The notes under the pieces: generated by a model
What the model was told of the DNA's origin: nothing
Seen by the model: only the letters and a program-made list of their open reading frames with translations
Databases searched by the model: none
Part shown: piece by piece, positions 1 to 5,295 of the stretch
How the letters are laid out: the number at the start of each line of letters is the position of its first letter
How positions within the stretch are numbered: position 1 is the stretch's first letter
NCBI GenBank assembly: GCA_946479005.1
Contig: CAMLEM010000128.1
Location: 1 to 5,801, forward strand
Source: an uncultured Chitinophagaceae bacterium
GTDB lineage: Bacteria > Bacteroidota > Bacteroidia > Chitinophagales > Chitinophagaceae
Direction: 5' to 3'
DNA: 5,801 bases
Made by a program: the position numbers and the translations under genes

Positions 1-196
1 GCAGATGCTGGCCAATATGAGCCGTAAGCCCCAGATCCTGGCCGATGCTGCCTATCATATCCTCAGCAAACCTTCGACTGAATGTACCGGCAACTTATTT
101 ATAGACGAACAGGTGCTTGCAGGCGAAGGGATCACCGACCTGGCCGGATACTCAGTGGTACCCGGTGCGCAGCTGTATAACGATCTTTTTGTTTAA
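1..196 (+). CDS. SDR family oxidoreductase, HSDL2-like (3' end only)
   Basis: This is the C-terminal end of a protein whose start lies before the window; the reading frame is already open at base 2 and stops with TAA at 194-196. The visible ~64 residues include SRKPQILADAAYHILSKPS, CTGNLFIDEQVL and a closing VVPGAQLYNDLFV. This pattern (RKP-I-ADAAY-IL-KPS, then TGN-ID-VL, then a 'PG' tail) is what I recognise as the end of the short-chain dehydrogenases related to hydroxysteroid dehydrogenase-like protein 2, which are NAD(P)-dependent oxidoreductases. The Rossmann nucleotide-binding motif and catalytic YxxxK lie outside the window, so activity and substrate cannot be judged. The internal Met at base 5 is not a plausible start because the fragment alone is only the last part of the fold. 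The gene converges on lysS with 11 nt between stops and no visible terminator hairpin. Confidence 0.8.
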   Translation, partial: QMLANMSRKPQILADAAYHILSKPSTECTGNLFIDEQVLAGEGITDLAGYSVVPGAQLYNDLFV

Positions 197-207
197 AGGA
201 AGGGTTC

Positions 208-1734
208 TTATTCGCCGGAAGGATTTTCAGGCCTCATTTGCGGAAAGAGCAATACATCCTGGATGGAAACCTGGTTGGTCAGCAGCATGCAAAGCCTGTC
301 GATCCCGAAGCCGATACCCGAGGTGGGGGGCATCCCGTATTCCAGGGCACGTAGGAAGTCGTGATCGATGAACATCGCTTCATCGTCACCTCTTTCCTGT
401 AATCTCACCTGGTCCTCGAAACGCTCGCGCTGGTCGATGGGATCGTTCAGTTCACTGTACGCGTTGGCGATCTCTTTTCCGTTGATGATGAGCTCAAATC
501 TTTCCACAAGTCCCTGTTTTTCGCGATGCTTCTTGGTAAGCGGGCTCATCTCCACGGGGTAATCAATGATGAAAGTGGGTTGCACATAATGCTTTTCGCA
601 TTTACCCCCGAAGATCTCATCGATCAGTTTGCCCTTGCCCATTGTGGCGTCGGCGTTCAGCTTTAATTGCCGGGCAACAGACCGCAGCTGCTCTTCATTC
701 ATCCGGCTCACGTCAATGCCGGTATGTTCCTGGATGGCGTCGTAGATGGAGATCCTTTTGAAAGGCGCTTTGAAAGAGATCGTATTTTCTCCTACGGTTA
801 CATCTGTGGATCCGCAAACATCGATAGCTGCTTTTTCCAGCATTTGCTCGGTAGTTTCCATCATCCAGAAATAATCCTTGTAAGCCGTATAAAACTCCAG
901 GATGGTGAATTCCGGGTTATGGGTACGGTCCATTCCCTCGTTGCGGAAATTGCGGCTGAACTCATAGACCCAGTCGAAGCCGCCCACGATGAGCCTCTTG
1001 AGGTAGAGCTCATTGGCGATCCGCAGGTATAAGGGAATGTCGAGCGCGTTGTGATGAGTGATGAACGGGCGGGCAGCAGCTCCACCGGGGATGCTTTGCA
1101 GAACCGGGGTATCCACTTCAATGGCTCCTTTGGCATTGAGAAAATCCCTCATCGAGTTGATCAGCCTGCTTCTTTTTAAGAAGGTCTCTTTCACTTCGGG
1201 ATTAATGATGAGGTCGGCGTAACGCTGCCGGTATTTGAACTCTGGATCGGTAACGGCATCGAACACCTGCCCCTCTGCTTCTTTCACGATGGGGAGCGGA
1301 CGCAAAGCCTTGCTGAGAATGGTGAGTTCAGTGACGTGAACGGAGATCTCGCCTGTTTTGGTGGTAAAGCCAAAGCCTTTTACCCCTATGATATCTCCAA
1401 TATCGATGAGCTTTTTCCAGACAACATCATAGAGCGATTTGTCCTCGCCGGGGCAAATATCATCTCTCCGGATATAAAGCTGGATCCTTCCTTTGGAGTC
1501 CTGCAGTACGCAAAAATTAGCCTTGCCCATATCCCGGACGCTCATTATCCTGCCGGCAAGACAGAGGTCCCTGAACGCGTCCTTGTTTTCTTCCCTGTAA
1601 TTCGCTTTCAGGTCGGTGGAATAGGTGTTCACCGGGAACAGGGGAGCGGGATAGGGTTCGATGCCCATCATAATGAGTTCGGCGAGCTTTTCCCTCCTGA
1701 GCTGTTCCTGTTCGGAAAGATGAGTAGTATTCAT
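208..1734 (-). CDS. lysS: lysyl-tRNA synthetase, class II
   Basis: Charges tRNA-Lys with lysine using ATP in the cytoplasm; essential for translation. The 508-residue length matches bacterial class II LysRS (about 500). The N-terminal part has the family's EQEQLRREKLAEL helix, followed by an OB-fold anticodon-binding domain (about residues 57-145, beginning LAGRIMSVRDMGKANFCVLQD). The catalytic domain follows: RQRYADLI near 169-176, motif 1 around 197-220 (FLNAKGAIEVDTPVL), motif 2 around 257-281 (FRNEGMDRTHNPEFT) with its loop arginines, and motif 3 GIGFGIDRL at 473-481. NGKEIANAYSELNDP (418-432) is the typical lysine-pocket segment. All class II motifs are intact. ATG at 1734-1732 is the natural start because the N-terminus aligns with family form; no Shine-Dalgarno precedes it, as is usual in Bacteroidota. 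It begins only 32 nt after the terminator hairpin of the upstream gene, and I see no convincing promoter of its own. Confidence 0.97.
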   Translation of the reverse strand: MNTTHLSEQEQLRREKLAELIMMGIEPYPAPLFPVNTYSTDLKANYREENKDAFRDLCLAGRIMSVRDMGKANFCVLQDSKGRIQLYIRRDDICPGEDKSLYDVVWKKLIDIGDIIGVKGFGFTTKTGEISVHVTELTILSKALRPLPIVKEAEGQVFDAVTDPEFKYRQRYADLIINPEVKETFLKRSRLINSMRDFLNAKGAIEVDTPVLQSIPGGAAARPFITHHNALDIPLYLRIANELYLKRLIVGGFDWVYEFSRNFRNEGMDRTHNPEFTILEFYTAYKDYFWMMETTEQMLEKAAIDVCGSTDVTVGENTISFKAPFKRISIYDAIQEHTGIDVSRMNEEQLRSVARQLKLNADATMGKGKLIDEIFGGKCEKHYVQPTFIIDYPVEMSPLTKKHREKQGLVERFELIINGKEIANAYSELNDPIDQRERFEDQVRLQERGDDEAMFIDHDFLRALEYGMPPTSGIGFGIDRLCMLLTNQVSIQDVLLFPQMRPENPSGE

Positions 1735-1766
1735 TTGTAAGCCGCGAAGTTAACGGAACCCGTAAA

Positions 1767-1814
1767 ATAAAACGGGAAGGCAGGAGGTTTTGTCCTCCTG
1801 CCTTCCCGTTTTAT
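1767..1814 (-). terminator. strong rho-independent terminator of the outer-membrane barrel gene
   Basis: A perfect 21-bp inverted repeat pairs 1767-1787 with 1794-1814 around a 6-nt loop (1788-1793). The core is GC-rich (CGGGAAGGCAGGAGG on the + strand) and is flanked by an A-run on the left and a T-run on the right, so the minus-strand transcript ends in TTTTATTTTA. It begins 9 nt beyond the stop of the minus-strand gene at 1824-2483 and clearly belongs to it. Because the hairpin has A/T runs on both sides it could also stop antisense transcripts on the + strand. lysS starts 32 nt further on. Confidence 0.93.
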
Positions 1815-1823
1815 ATCGTAAAA

Positions 1824-2483
1824 TCAGTTCTGGCTATTGGCAAACAGCCATCCGAGCTGGATGCCGAAATAGCTGCTGTTCACTTTTTCAGGAGCAGATT
1901 CCGGAACGGGACGGAGATCACGCAAACCGTGGTTATAGTTGGCGTGAACGAAGAATCCTTTTGCAAGGCGGTAACCGATCACGAAATTGGCGCCATAATC
2001 CATCCCCCGCAAGTCCTTATCGATGGTATTACCAAAGAGCACATCTGTTTCTGTTTTATCCTCTTCGATCTTGGTTCCTTTTTTCGAAGGAAGCTTGAAA
2101 GAGAGCGAGGGTCCTACGCCCGCGTAAAAATTTCCTGCATTTCCCGGTGCCCGGTAAATGAAATTGGCATTGAGCTCAGCAAATCGCAGCGAGATATATG
2201 ATGAAGTGATGAGGGTCCCTTCAGGTGGCCGCTGCAGCGTACCTTTTTGCACATAATGCACACCCGGCGCAAAACTGAACCGGCTGGCACCGATAGGAGC
2301 ATCGATCATCAGCCCGAGCGTAGCACCTACCTTGGTTTCGTAATTATTTTCATTGCCGAACAGTTCACCGGAAAGGCTTGAAAGGGAAACGCCTCCCATA
2401 AACCCGGCGCGGGTTTTTTGGGAAAATGCTGTGAACTGTATACAGGTCACAGAAACCACCAGGAGGAGGAGAGCTTTCTTCAT
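1824..2483 (-). CDS. PorT-like outer-membrane beta-barrel protein
   Basis: A 219-residue exported protein. Residues 1-21 form a Sec signal peptide (MKK, hydrophobic LLLLVVSVTCIQFTAF, then SQ). The mature part opens with AGFMGGVSLSSLSG and shows repeated short amphipathic, glycine- and aromatic-rich strands: KVGATLGLMIDAP, RFSFAPGVHYVQKG, SYISLRFAELNANFIYR, FYAGVGPSLSFKL, MDYGANFVIGYRLAKGFFVHANYNHGL and a last strand SSYFGIQLGWLF. This is the layout of the Bacteroidota 'outer membrane protein beta-barrel' (OMP_b-brl_2/PorT) family, small eight-strand-like barrels mostly of unknown function. Despite the family label it should not be equated with the PorT component of type IX secretion. A strong promoter sits just upstream and a strong terminator just downstream, so it is a single-gene transcription unit. 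Start is ATG at 2483-2481, fixed by the signal peptide. Confidence 0.88.
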   Translation of the reverse strand: MKKALLLLVVSVTCIQFTAFSQKTRAGFMGGVSLSSLSGELFGNENNYETKVGATLGLMIDAPIGASRFSFAPGVHYVQKGTLQRPPEGTLITSSYISLRFAELNANFIYRAPGNAGNFYAGVGPSLSFKLPSKKGTKIEEDKTETDVLFGNTIDKDLRGMDYGANFVIGYRLAKGFFVHANYNHGLRDLRPVPESAPEKVNSSYFGIQLGWLFANSQN

Positions 2484-2532
2484 AATTCAGTAGTTTTTTA
2501 GATTTACCGGATTCGACGGTAAATGGTCAGGG

Positions 2533-2565
2533 CAAATGTATGGACTGGAAACCGAACCTGCAAAA
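2533..2565 (-). promoter_or_regulatory. Bacteroidota-type promoter of the barrel gene
   Basis: On the minus strand the sequence reads TTTTG (2565-2561), then 20 nt, then TACATTTG (2540-2533). This matches both halves of the known Bacteroidota sigma-ABfr consensus (-33 TTTG / -7 TAnnTTTG) at an accepted spacing. It ends about 50 nt before the ATG at 2483, leaving a leader of roughly 40-45 nt. This supports independent transcription of the barrel gene from the lipid-enzyme cluster that ends at 2614. Confidence 0.72.
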
Positions 2566-2613
2566 TACTGAATCGTTAACAGTTCACAGAGGTCTGGCAC
2601 CTGCGTTCAGGCT

Positions 2614-3411
2614 TTAAGTTTTAGGGGCTTGTAAGTCTGGTCGGGAGGGGGTCTGCCCATTGCTGGAACCGTCCAGGGTCTTCATTTTCCGGTCCCAGAA
2701 AGTGAGATAATATCCAAAATTTGCCCTGGTCTTTTGGTGGTGGAGATTGTGGTGAGTGGAAGAAGTGAAGATCCTGCCATATAGTCCTGCCCTGTACCTT
2801 GCAGGGACCAGTTCAAAGCCGAGATGGCCGATCACATTCATAATAAGAACATTCAGAAGGAAGGCCCCCAGCGCGAGAATATGAACCGGGAAAATGGTCG
2901 TAAACAAGAATATCACCAGGCTCTCTATAAGGGCTTCGATGGGGTGGAATGAATAAGCGGCCCAGGGAGTAGGATTTACGGACAAATGATGTATCCTGTG
3001 CACTTTCCTGAAAAGCCAGCGCTGATGCAGGAGTCGATGGGACCAGTAAAAATAGGTGTCATGTACAAGAACCATCAGGATCAGACTGGCGAAAAAATAA
3101 ACCCAGCCCCGGTCTGAAATCGAAAGATAAATGGTGGTCATTCCTTTTCGATAAAGCCAGAGGTTGACCAACGCCACAGATGAAAATATCAGGATGGTAG
3201 ACATTGAGTACATTAACTCGGTTCTTACCTGTCGTGGTTTCGGCGAGCGGGGCTGGATCTTGAATTTTGCGAATTTCCGGATTCCCAACCTGTAAAACAG
3301 GAGGTAAAAGATGCCTGCAAGAGCGAAATATCTCCCTGCAAATAAAACCAGTATCGCTCCGATGATCCACCACGCAGGGCCGGCAATTAGATCTTTTTGC
3401 ACATTGTCCAT
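2614..3411 (-). CDS. sterol desaturase / fatty-acid hydroxylase family membrane protein
   Basis: A 265-residue integral-membrane, probable di-iron oxygenase. The histidine cluster of the FA_hydroxylase/sterol desaturase superfamily is complete: H125-RLL-H129 (within HDTYFYWSHRLLH), H138-RI-HH142, and H221-NL-HH225 (within STHHNLHH), with additional H117, H156 (SFHPIE) and H196. The segment NFGYYLTFWDRKMKTLDG (about 231-248) is the usual family ending. Hydrophobic helices lie near 14-40, 70-86, 103-116, 162-180 and 183-195. Family members hydroxylate or desaturate sterols, sphingoid bases, acyl chains or carotenoids using O2; the substrate here is unknown. The start follows the desaturase stop by 5 nt (TAA-AGGAA-ATG), so the two are almost surely co-transcribed and perhaps translationally coupled; the AGGAA lies too close to ATG to be a normal Shine-Dalgarno. 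The final ~20 residues are polar and look non-conserved. No convincing terminator follows. Confidence 0.9.
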   Translation of the reverse strand: MDNVQKDLIAGPAWWIIGAILVLFAGRYFALAGIFYLLFYRLGIRKFAKFKIQPRSPKPRQVRTELMYSMSTILIFSSVALVNLWLYRKGMTTIYLSISDRGWVYFFASLILMVLVHDTYFYWSHRLLHQRWLFRKVHRIHHLSVNPTPWAAYSFHPIEALIESLVIFLFTTIFPVHILALGAFLLNVLIMNVIGHLGFELVPARYRAGLYGRIFTSSTHHNLHHQKTRANFGYYLTFWDRKMKTLDGSSNGQTPSRPDLQAPKT

Positions 3412-3416
3412 TTCCT

Positions 3417-4487
3417 TTATTTGTCAGGGCTTAATTTTTTTAGTAAGCGAAAATGTGAAGCAAGTCCGCCAGTGATGGAGTTATATCTGTAACGAAGCCC
3501 GAACTCAGCCGCGGTTTCCCTCACCATTTTCGTGATTACGGGATAATGTACGTGACAGTAACCGGGAAATAAATGGTGAGCCACGTGATGATTCAGACCA
3601 CTGAAAAGGAAACTGATGATTTTGGAGTCGGGGCTATAATCGTCCGTAGTTCTTAGCTGATGTTCGCCCCAGGAGCAGGGTATTACTCCGTTCTCACCTG
3701 GTTCAATGAAAAGCGAATCTTCCACTACGTGATTCGAGAGTAGAGCGAACATTGCAACCAGGCCGGACCCTATGTGCATACAGAAAAACCCGAGAAAGAT
3801 CATCCAGAAAGGCAATGGAAGAACAATTGCGGGCAGAGCCAGCATATAAAAGAGGTAAAAGAGCTTACTGAAGAAAAGAAACACCCAGTGTATCCTCGCG
3901 TGATGGGCCTTTACCATTCCTATTTGTTCCAGCCTGTAGTATTTGAAATCTCTCAATAATACCCAAAAAAGAATATAAAAGGGGTATAAGACCTTCATAT
4001 ACCAATACTGGTACCGGTGTTTTCTTTTCTTTTCCGTGAAAGGGGTCACCCGGACCATTCCACTTTGTTCCAAGTCGATATCGATGCCGTGGATATTGGT
4101 ATACGGGTGATGAGAGACAGTATGCTTGTATTTGTACATATACCCATCACCTCCTACCAGGTTGGCGAAGCGTAAAAGTGTTTCGTTTACCCATTTTTTC
4201 CTGGAGATCATCCCGTGTGCCGCATCGTGAACTATACTCATAGCTGCGAAAAGGATGCTCACACCCATTAAGAACCAGGTGAGAAGGAAAACCGGGAACG
4301 ATAGTTCCGTAGTAAGTATCAGGATGTACGCGGCCAGGAATGAAGTGAAGAACAAAGTAGACTTGATCGCTACGACAGGGGTGGCGTAGCGACTGATCCG
4401 ATTCTCCCTGAAATGTGAATGCACGCGTCTTTTCAGGGTTTCATAGAAGCCGTTTTTCGGCTCTTTCTGAAAACTGATCTTTTTCAT
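3417..4487 (-). CDS. membrane fatty-acid desaturase (acyl-lipid/acyl-CoA type)
   Basis: A 356-residue protein of the membrane fatty-acid desaturase family (PF00487 type), which introduces a double bond into an acyl chain with a di-iron centre and an external electron donor. All three histidine boxes are present: H87-DAA-H91, H122-TVS-HH127 (KHTVSHHPYTN) and H301-VA-HH305 in GLNHHVAHHLFP, followed by GYCHVHYPVI. Also visible are SNHVVED (251-257) and WGEHQLRTTDDY (273-284), segments typical of the bacterial linoleoyl-CoA/delta-desaturase-like branch. Membrane helices lie near 41-60, 64-84, 165-178, 201-222 and 225-250. In the third box, relatives that I recall usually read NYQVEHH or NYQIEHH; here Q and E are replaced by H and A. 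There is no fused cytochrome b5 domain, so electrons must come from a separate ferredoxin or cytochrome. ATG at 4487 follows the 54-aa gene's stop by 5 nt. Regiospecificity cannot be told from sequence by eye. Confidence 0.93.
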   Translation of the reverse strand: MKKISFQKEPKNGFYETLKRRVHSHFRENRISRYATPVVAIKSTLFFTSFLAAYILILTTELSFPVFLLTWFLMGVSILFAAMSIVHDAAHGMISRKKWVNETLLRFANLVGGDGYMYKYKHTVSHHPYTNIHGIDIDLEQSGMVRVTPFTEKKRKHRYQYWYMKVLYPFYILFWVLLRDFKYYRLEQIGMVKAHHARIHWVFLFFSKLFYLFYMLALPAIVLPLPFWMIFLGFFCMHIGSGLVAMFALLSNHVVEDSLFIEPGENGVIPCSWGEHQLRTTDDYSPDSKIISFLFSGLNHHVAHHLFPGYCHVHYPVITKMVRETAAEFGLRYRYNSITGGLASHFRLLKKLSPDK

Positions 4488-4492
4488 GGCTA

Positions 4493-4657
4493 TTAATTAA
4501 TGGTGAGGCGAAGACTGATGGCAGGATAAGGGGTCTTTTTACTTTTAGCAAGGTATTTTTCAGCGGGGGTTAGTGTCTTAGTGCTGTCAGGGGTTTGTGA
4601 AAAGCCGAAGACATAAAGGCATAGGGATATCGCTAATAAGCAGAGTAACTTTTTCAT
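4493..4657 (-). CDS. 54-aa secreted microprotein, shortened paralogue of the 143-aa gene
   Basis: A 54-codon gene, short enough to be missed by common length cut-offs. It has a signal peptide (MKKLLCLLAISLCLYVFGFSQ, probable cleavage at FGFSQ), a polar linker with AEKYLAKSKK, and a tail YPAISLRLTIN. Residues 1-12 are identical to those of the upstream 143-aa protein, and the tail matches its YPAISLRFSIK. The central ~90 residues of the longer protein, including both membrane helices, are missing. In the first 12 codons six differ from the paralogue, all synonymously; in YPAISLR five of seven differ, again all synonymously. That pattern supports real translation rather than a decaying remnant. 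The 25-nt leader is also related to that of the larger gene. The stop is a tandem TAA-TAG, and the desaturase ATG follows 5 nt after the TAA. The mature product would be about 34 residues, soluble and basic near its middle. No lipobox is seen. Function unknown. Confidence 0.82.
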   Translation of the reverse strand: MKKLLCLLAISLCLYVFGFSQTPDSTKTLTPAEKYLAKSKKTPYPAISLRLTIN

Positions 4658-4682
4658 TGTTGGGGGTTTAAAGTGAAGGAGG
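4622..4682 (-). repeat. duplicated leader and signal-peptide segment, copy 1 (54-aa gene)
   Basis: On the minus strand this stretch carries CCTCCTTCAC about 15 nt upstream of ATG, an A/C-rich leader ending CCAACA, and the first 12 codons of the 54-aa gene. It pairs with the diverged copy at 5083-5144. The coding part differs at about seven third- or first-codon positions, all silent. Confidence 0.7.
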
Positions 4683-4686
4683 GGTC

Positions 4687-5118
4687 CTATTTGATGGAGA
4701 AACGCAGGCTGATGGCGGGGTAGTTTGACTTTGTAAAGCCATCCTTTGAAACGGCCTGGTAGTTTTCCAGTTTCAAATAAGCAGAGGCTGACATAGCTCG
4801 CCCTTTATTCCTGGCGGAAGCGATGAAAAGAGGAATGCTACTTAACATAGCTGCGCTTCCAACCCAGAACATTCCCATACCTAATTCATAGTCAGAATCG
4901 TTTTCTTCGCTAAAAATGTCCATGTTATTTAACCCGATAGTCAATCCACCGGTAGCCAGGGCAGCGCCCCCTCCCAACAACACCCAGGCGCTGGTTTTCT
5001 GGCTTTGACTTTTTTTCAGGAACATTTCCTGGTTTGAAGGGGTAGTGCCGGGTTCCTGGGTGAAACCACTGAACTGGAGGCTCAAAGAGATCGCTAGTAA
5101 ACAAAGTAACTTTTTCAT
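4687..5118 (-). CDS. exported small protein with two-helix membrane hairpin
   Basis: A 143-residue protein of unknown function. Residues 1-21 are a signal peptide (MKKLLCLLAISLSLQFSGFTQ). A polar segment ends in FLKKSQSQKTSAW, which leads directly into a glycine/alanine-rich hydrophobic segment (about 44-63, VLLGGGAALATGG). After an acidic loop (FSEENDSDYELG, 69-80) comes a second hydrophobic segment (about 81-100, MFWVGSAAMLSSIPLFIASA), then basic RNKGRAMS, a linker, and the tail YPAISLRFSIK. I recall this K-S-x-x-QKTAAW-LLGGG plus SIPLFIASxxNK architecture as a recurrent unnamed family in Chitinophagaceae; that recollection has not been searched. It is the first gene of the cluster leading through the 54-aa gene to the two lipid enzymes, and lies 29 nt upstream of the 54-aa gene. 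ATG at 5118-5116 is fixed by the signal peptide. No Shine-Dalgarno is visible. Confidence 0.85.
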   Translation of the reverse strand: MKKLLCLLAISLSLQFSGFTQEPGTTPSNQEMFLKKSQSQKTSAWVLLGGGAALATGGLTIGLNNMDIFSEENDSDYELGMGMFWVGSAAMLSSIPLFIASARNKGRAMSASAYLKLENYQAVSKDGFTKSNYPAISLRFSIK

Positions 5119-5144
5119 TTTTGTTGGTTTTTAGGTGAAGGAGG
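5083..5144 (-). repeat. duplicated leader and signal-peptide segment, copy 2 (143-aa gene)
   Basis: Partner of 4622-4682. CCTCCTTCAC (minus strand) is identical in both copies and lies at almost the same distance from ATG (leaders 26 and 25 nt). The following leader is A/C-rich and ends CCAACAAAA here. The first 12 codons encode the same residues with only silent differences. Confidence 0.7.
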
Positions 5145-5158
5145 TGTTATTAACTCCG

Positions 5159-5190
5159 TAAACTTATACCGCCGGGGAGCCGGGACTAAA
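5159..5190 (-). promoter_or_regulatory. candidate promoter of the four-gene cluster
   Basis: On the minus strand TTTA (5190-5187), 20 nt, then TAAGTTTA (5166-5159). Each half differs by one base from the Bacteroidota consensus TTTG / TAnnTTTG, and the 20-nt spacing equals that of the stronger promoter at 2533-2565. It would give a leader of about 35 nt before the ATG at 5118. One mismatch in each box makes this a candidate only. Confidence 0.4.
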
Positions 5191-5217
5191 TTGAATTTCG
5201 CGTTCCCGTCACCACAG

Positions 5218-5232
5218 TTGCAGAAAGTGCAA
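5218..5232. promoter_or_regulatory. short inverted repeat, possible operator
   Basis: TTGCA-GAAAG-TGCAA is a perfect 5-bp inverted repeat with a 5-nt spacer in the 177-bp region between the divergent HTH gene and the four-gene cluster. Short symmetric sites like this can bind dimeric regulators, but arms of this length also arise by chance. No second copy was noticed in the intergenic region. Confidence 0.2.
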
Positions 5233-5295
5233 AAGCGGCTTTCTTATATGCCCGAATTCCATTATCTTTTGAAGTCGGACCTCAAGTTTCCCCTT

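Larger units (their letters stand above)
2614..5118 (-). other. predicted four-gene operon: two small exported proteins plus two lipid-modifying enzymes
   Basis: Four same-strand genes are spaced 29, 5 and 5 nt apart (143-aa protein, 54-aa microprotein, desaturase, sterol-desaturase-type enzyme). No hairpin or promoter-like element fits in the short gaps. The nearest upstream regulatory space is 5119-5295 and the next downstream gene has its own promoter at 2533-2565. Spacing makes co-transcription very likely; a shared biological role of the exported proteins and the enzymes is inference. Confidence 0.78.

Noticed and set aside
197..207. Shared terminator between the converging SDR gene and lysS
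   Set aside because: The gap is 11 nt and contains no inverted repeat; any terminator would have to overlap coding sequence and none was evident.
861..1136. Open frame antisense-strand shadow within lysS (91 codons, -), plus several + strand frames across 368-1740
   Set aside because: They lie inside lysS in other frames, have no recognisable motifs and carry the composition expected of shadow frames; lysS is complete with all class II motifs.
2560..2613. Terminator for the four-gene operon downstream of 2614
   Set aside because: Only 4-bp stems are present (CCTG-CGTT-CAGG at 2600-2611; ACTG/CAGT at 2567-2583); they are too weak to call.
4493..4657. The 54-aa ORF as a decaying pseudogene fragment of the 143-aa gene
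   Set aside because: It keeps start, signal peptide, frame, stop and operon spacing, and its differences from the paralogue in the shared ends are almost all silent. A recent remnant would show little divergence and an old one would show amino-acid changes.
5135..5144. GAAGGAGG on the + strand resembling a Shine-Dalgarno
   Set aside because: It is on the wrong strand for the gene at 5118, and no + strand start codon follows at a useful distance. It is part of the duplicated leader.
5248..5295. Upstream in-frame ATG at 5248 as the start of the HTH regulator
   Set aside because: The extra 16 residues (MPEFHYLLKSDLKFPL) do not resemble the family N-terminus, whereas MATINAQELLF at 5296 does. 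It is not excluded.
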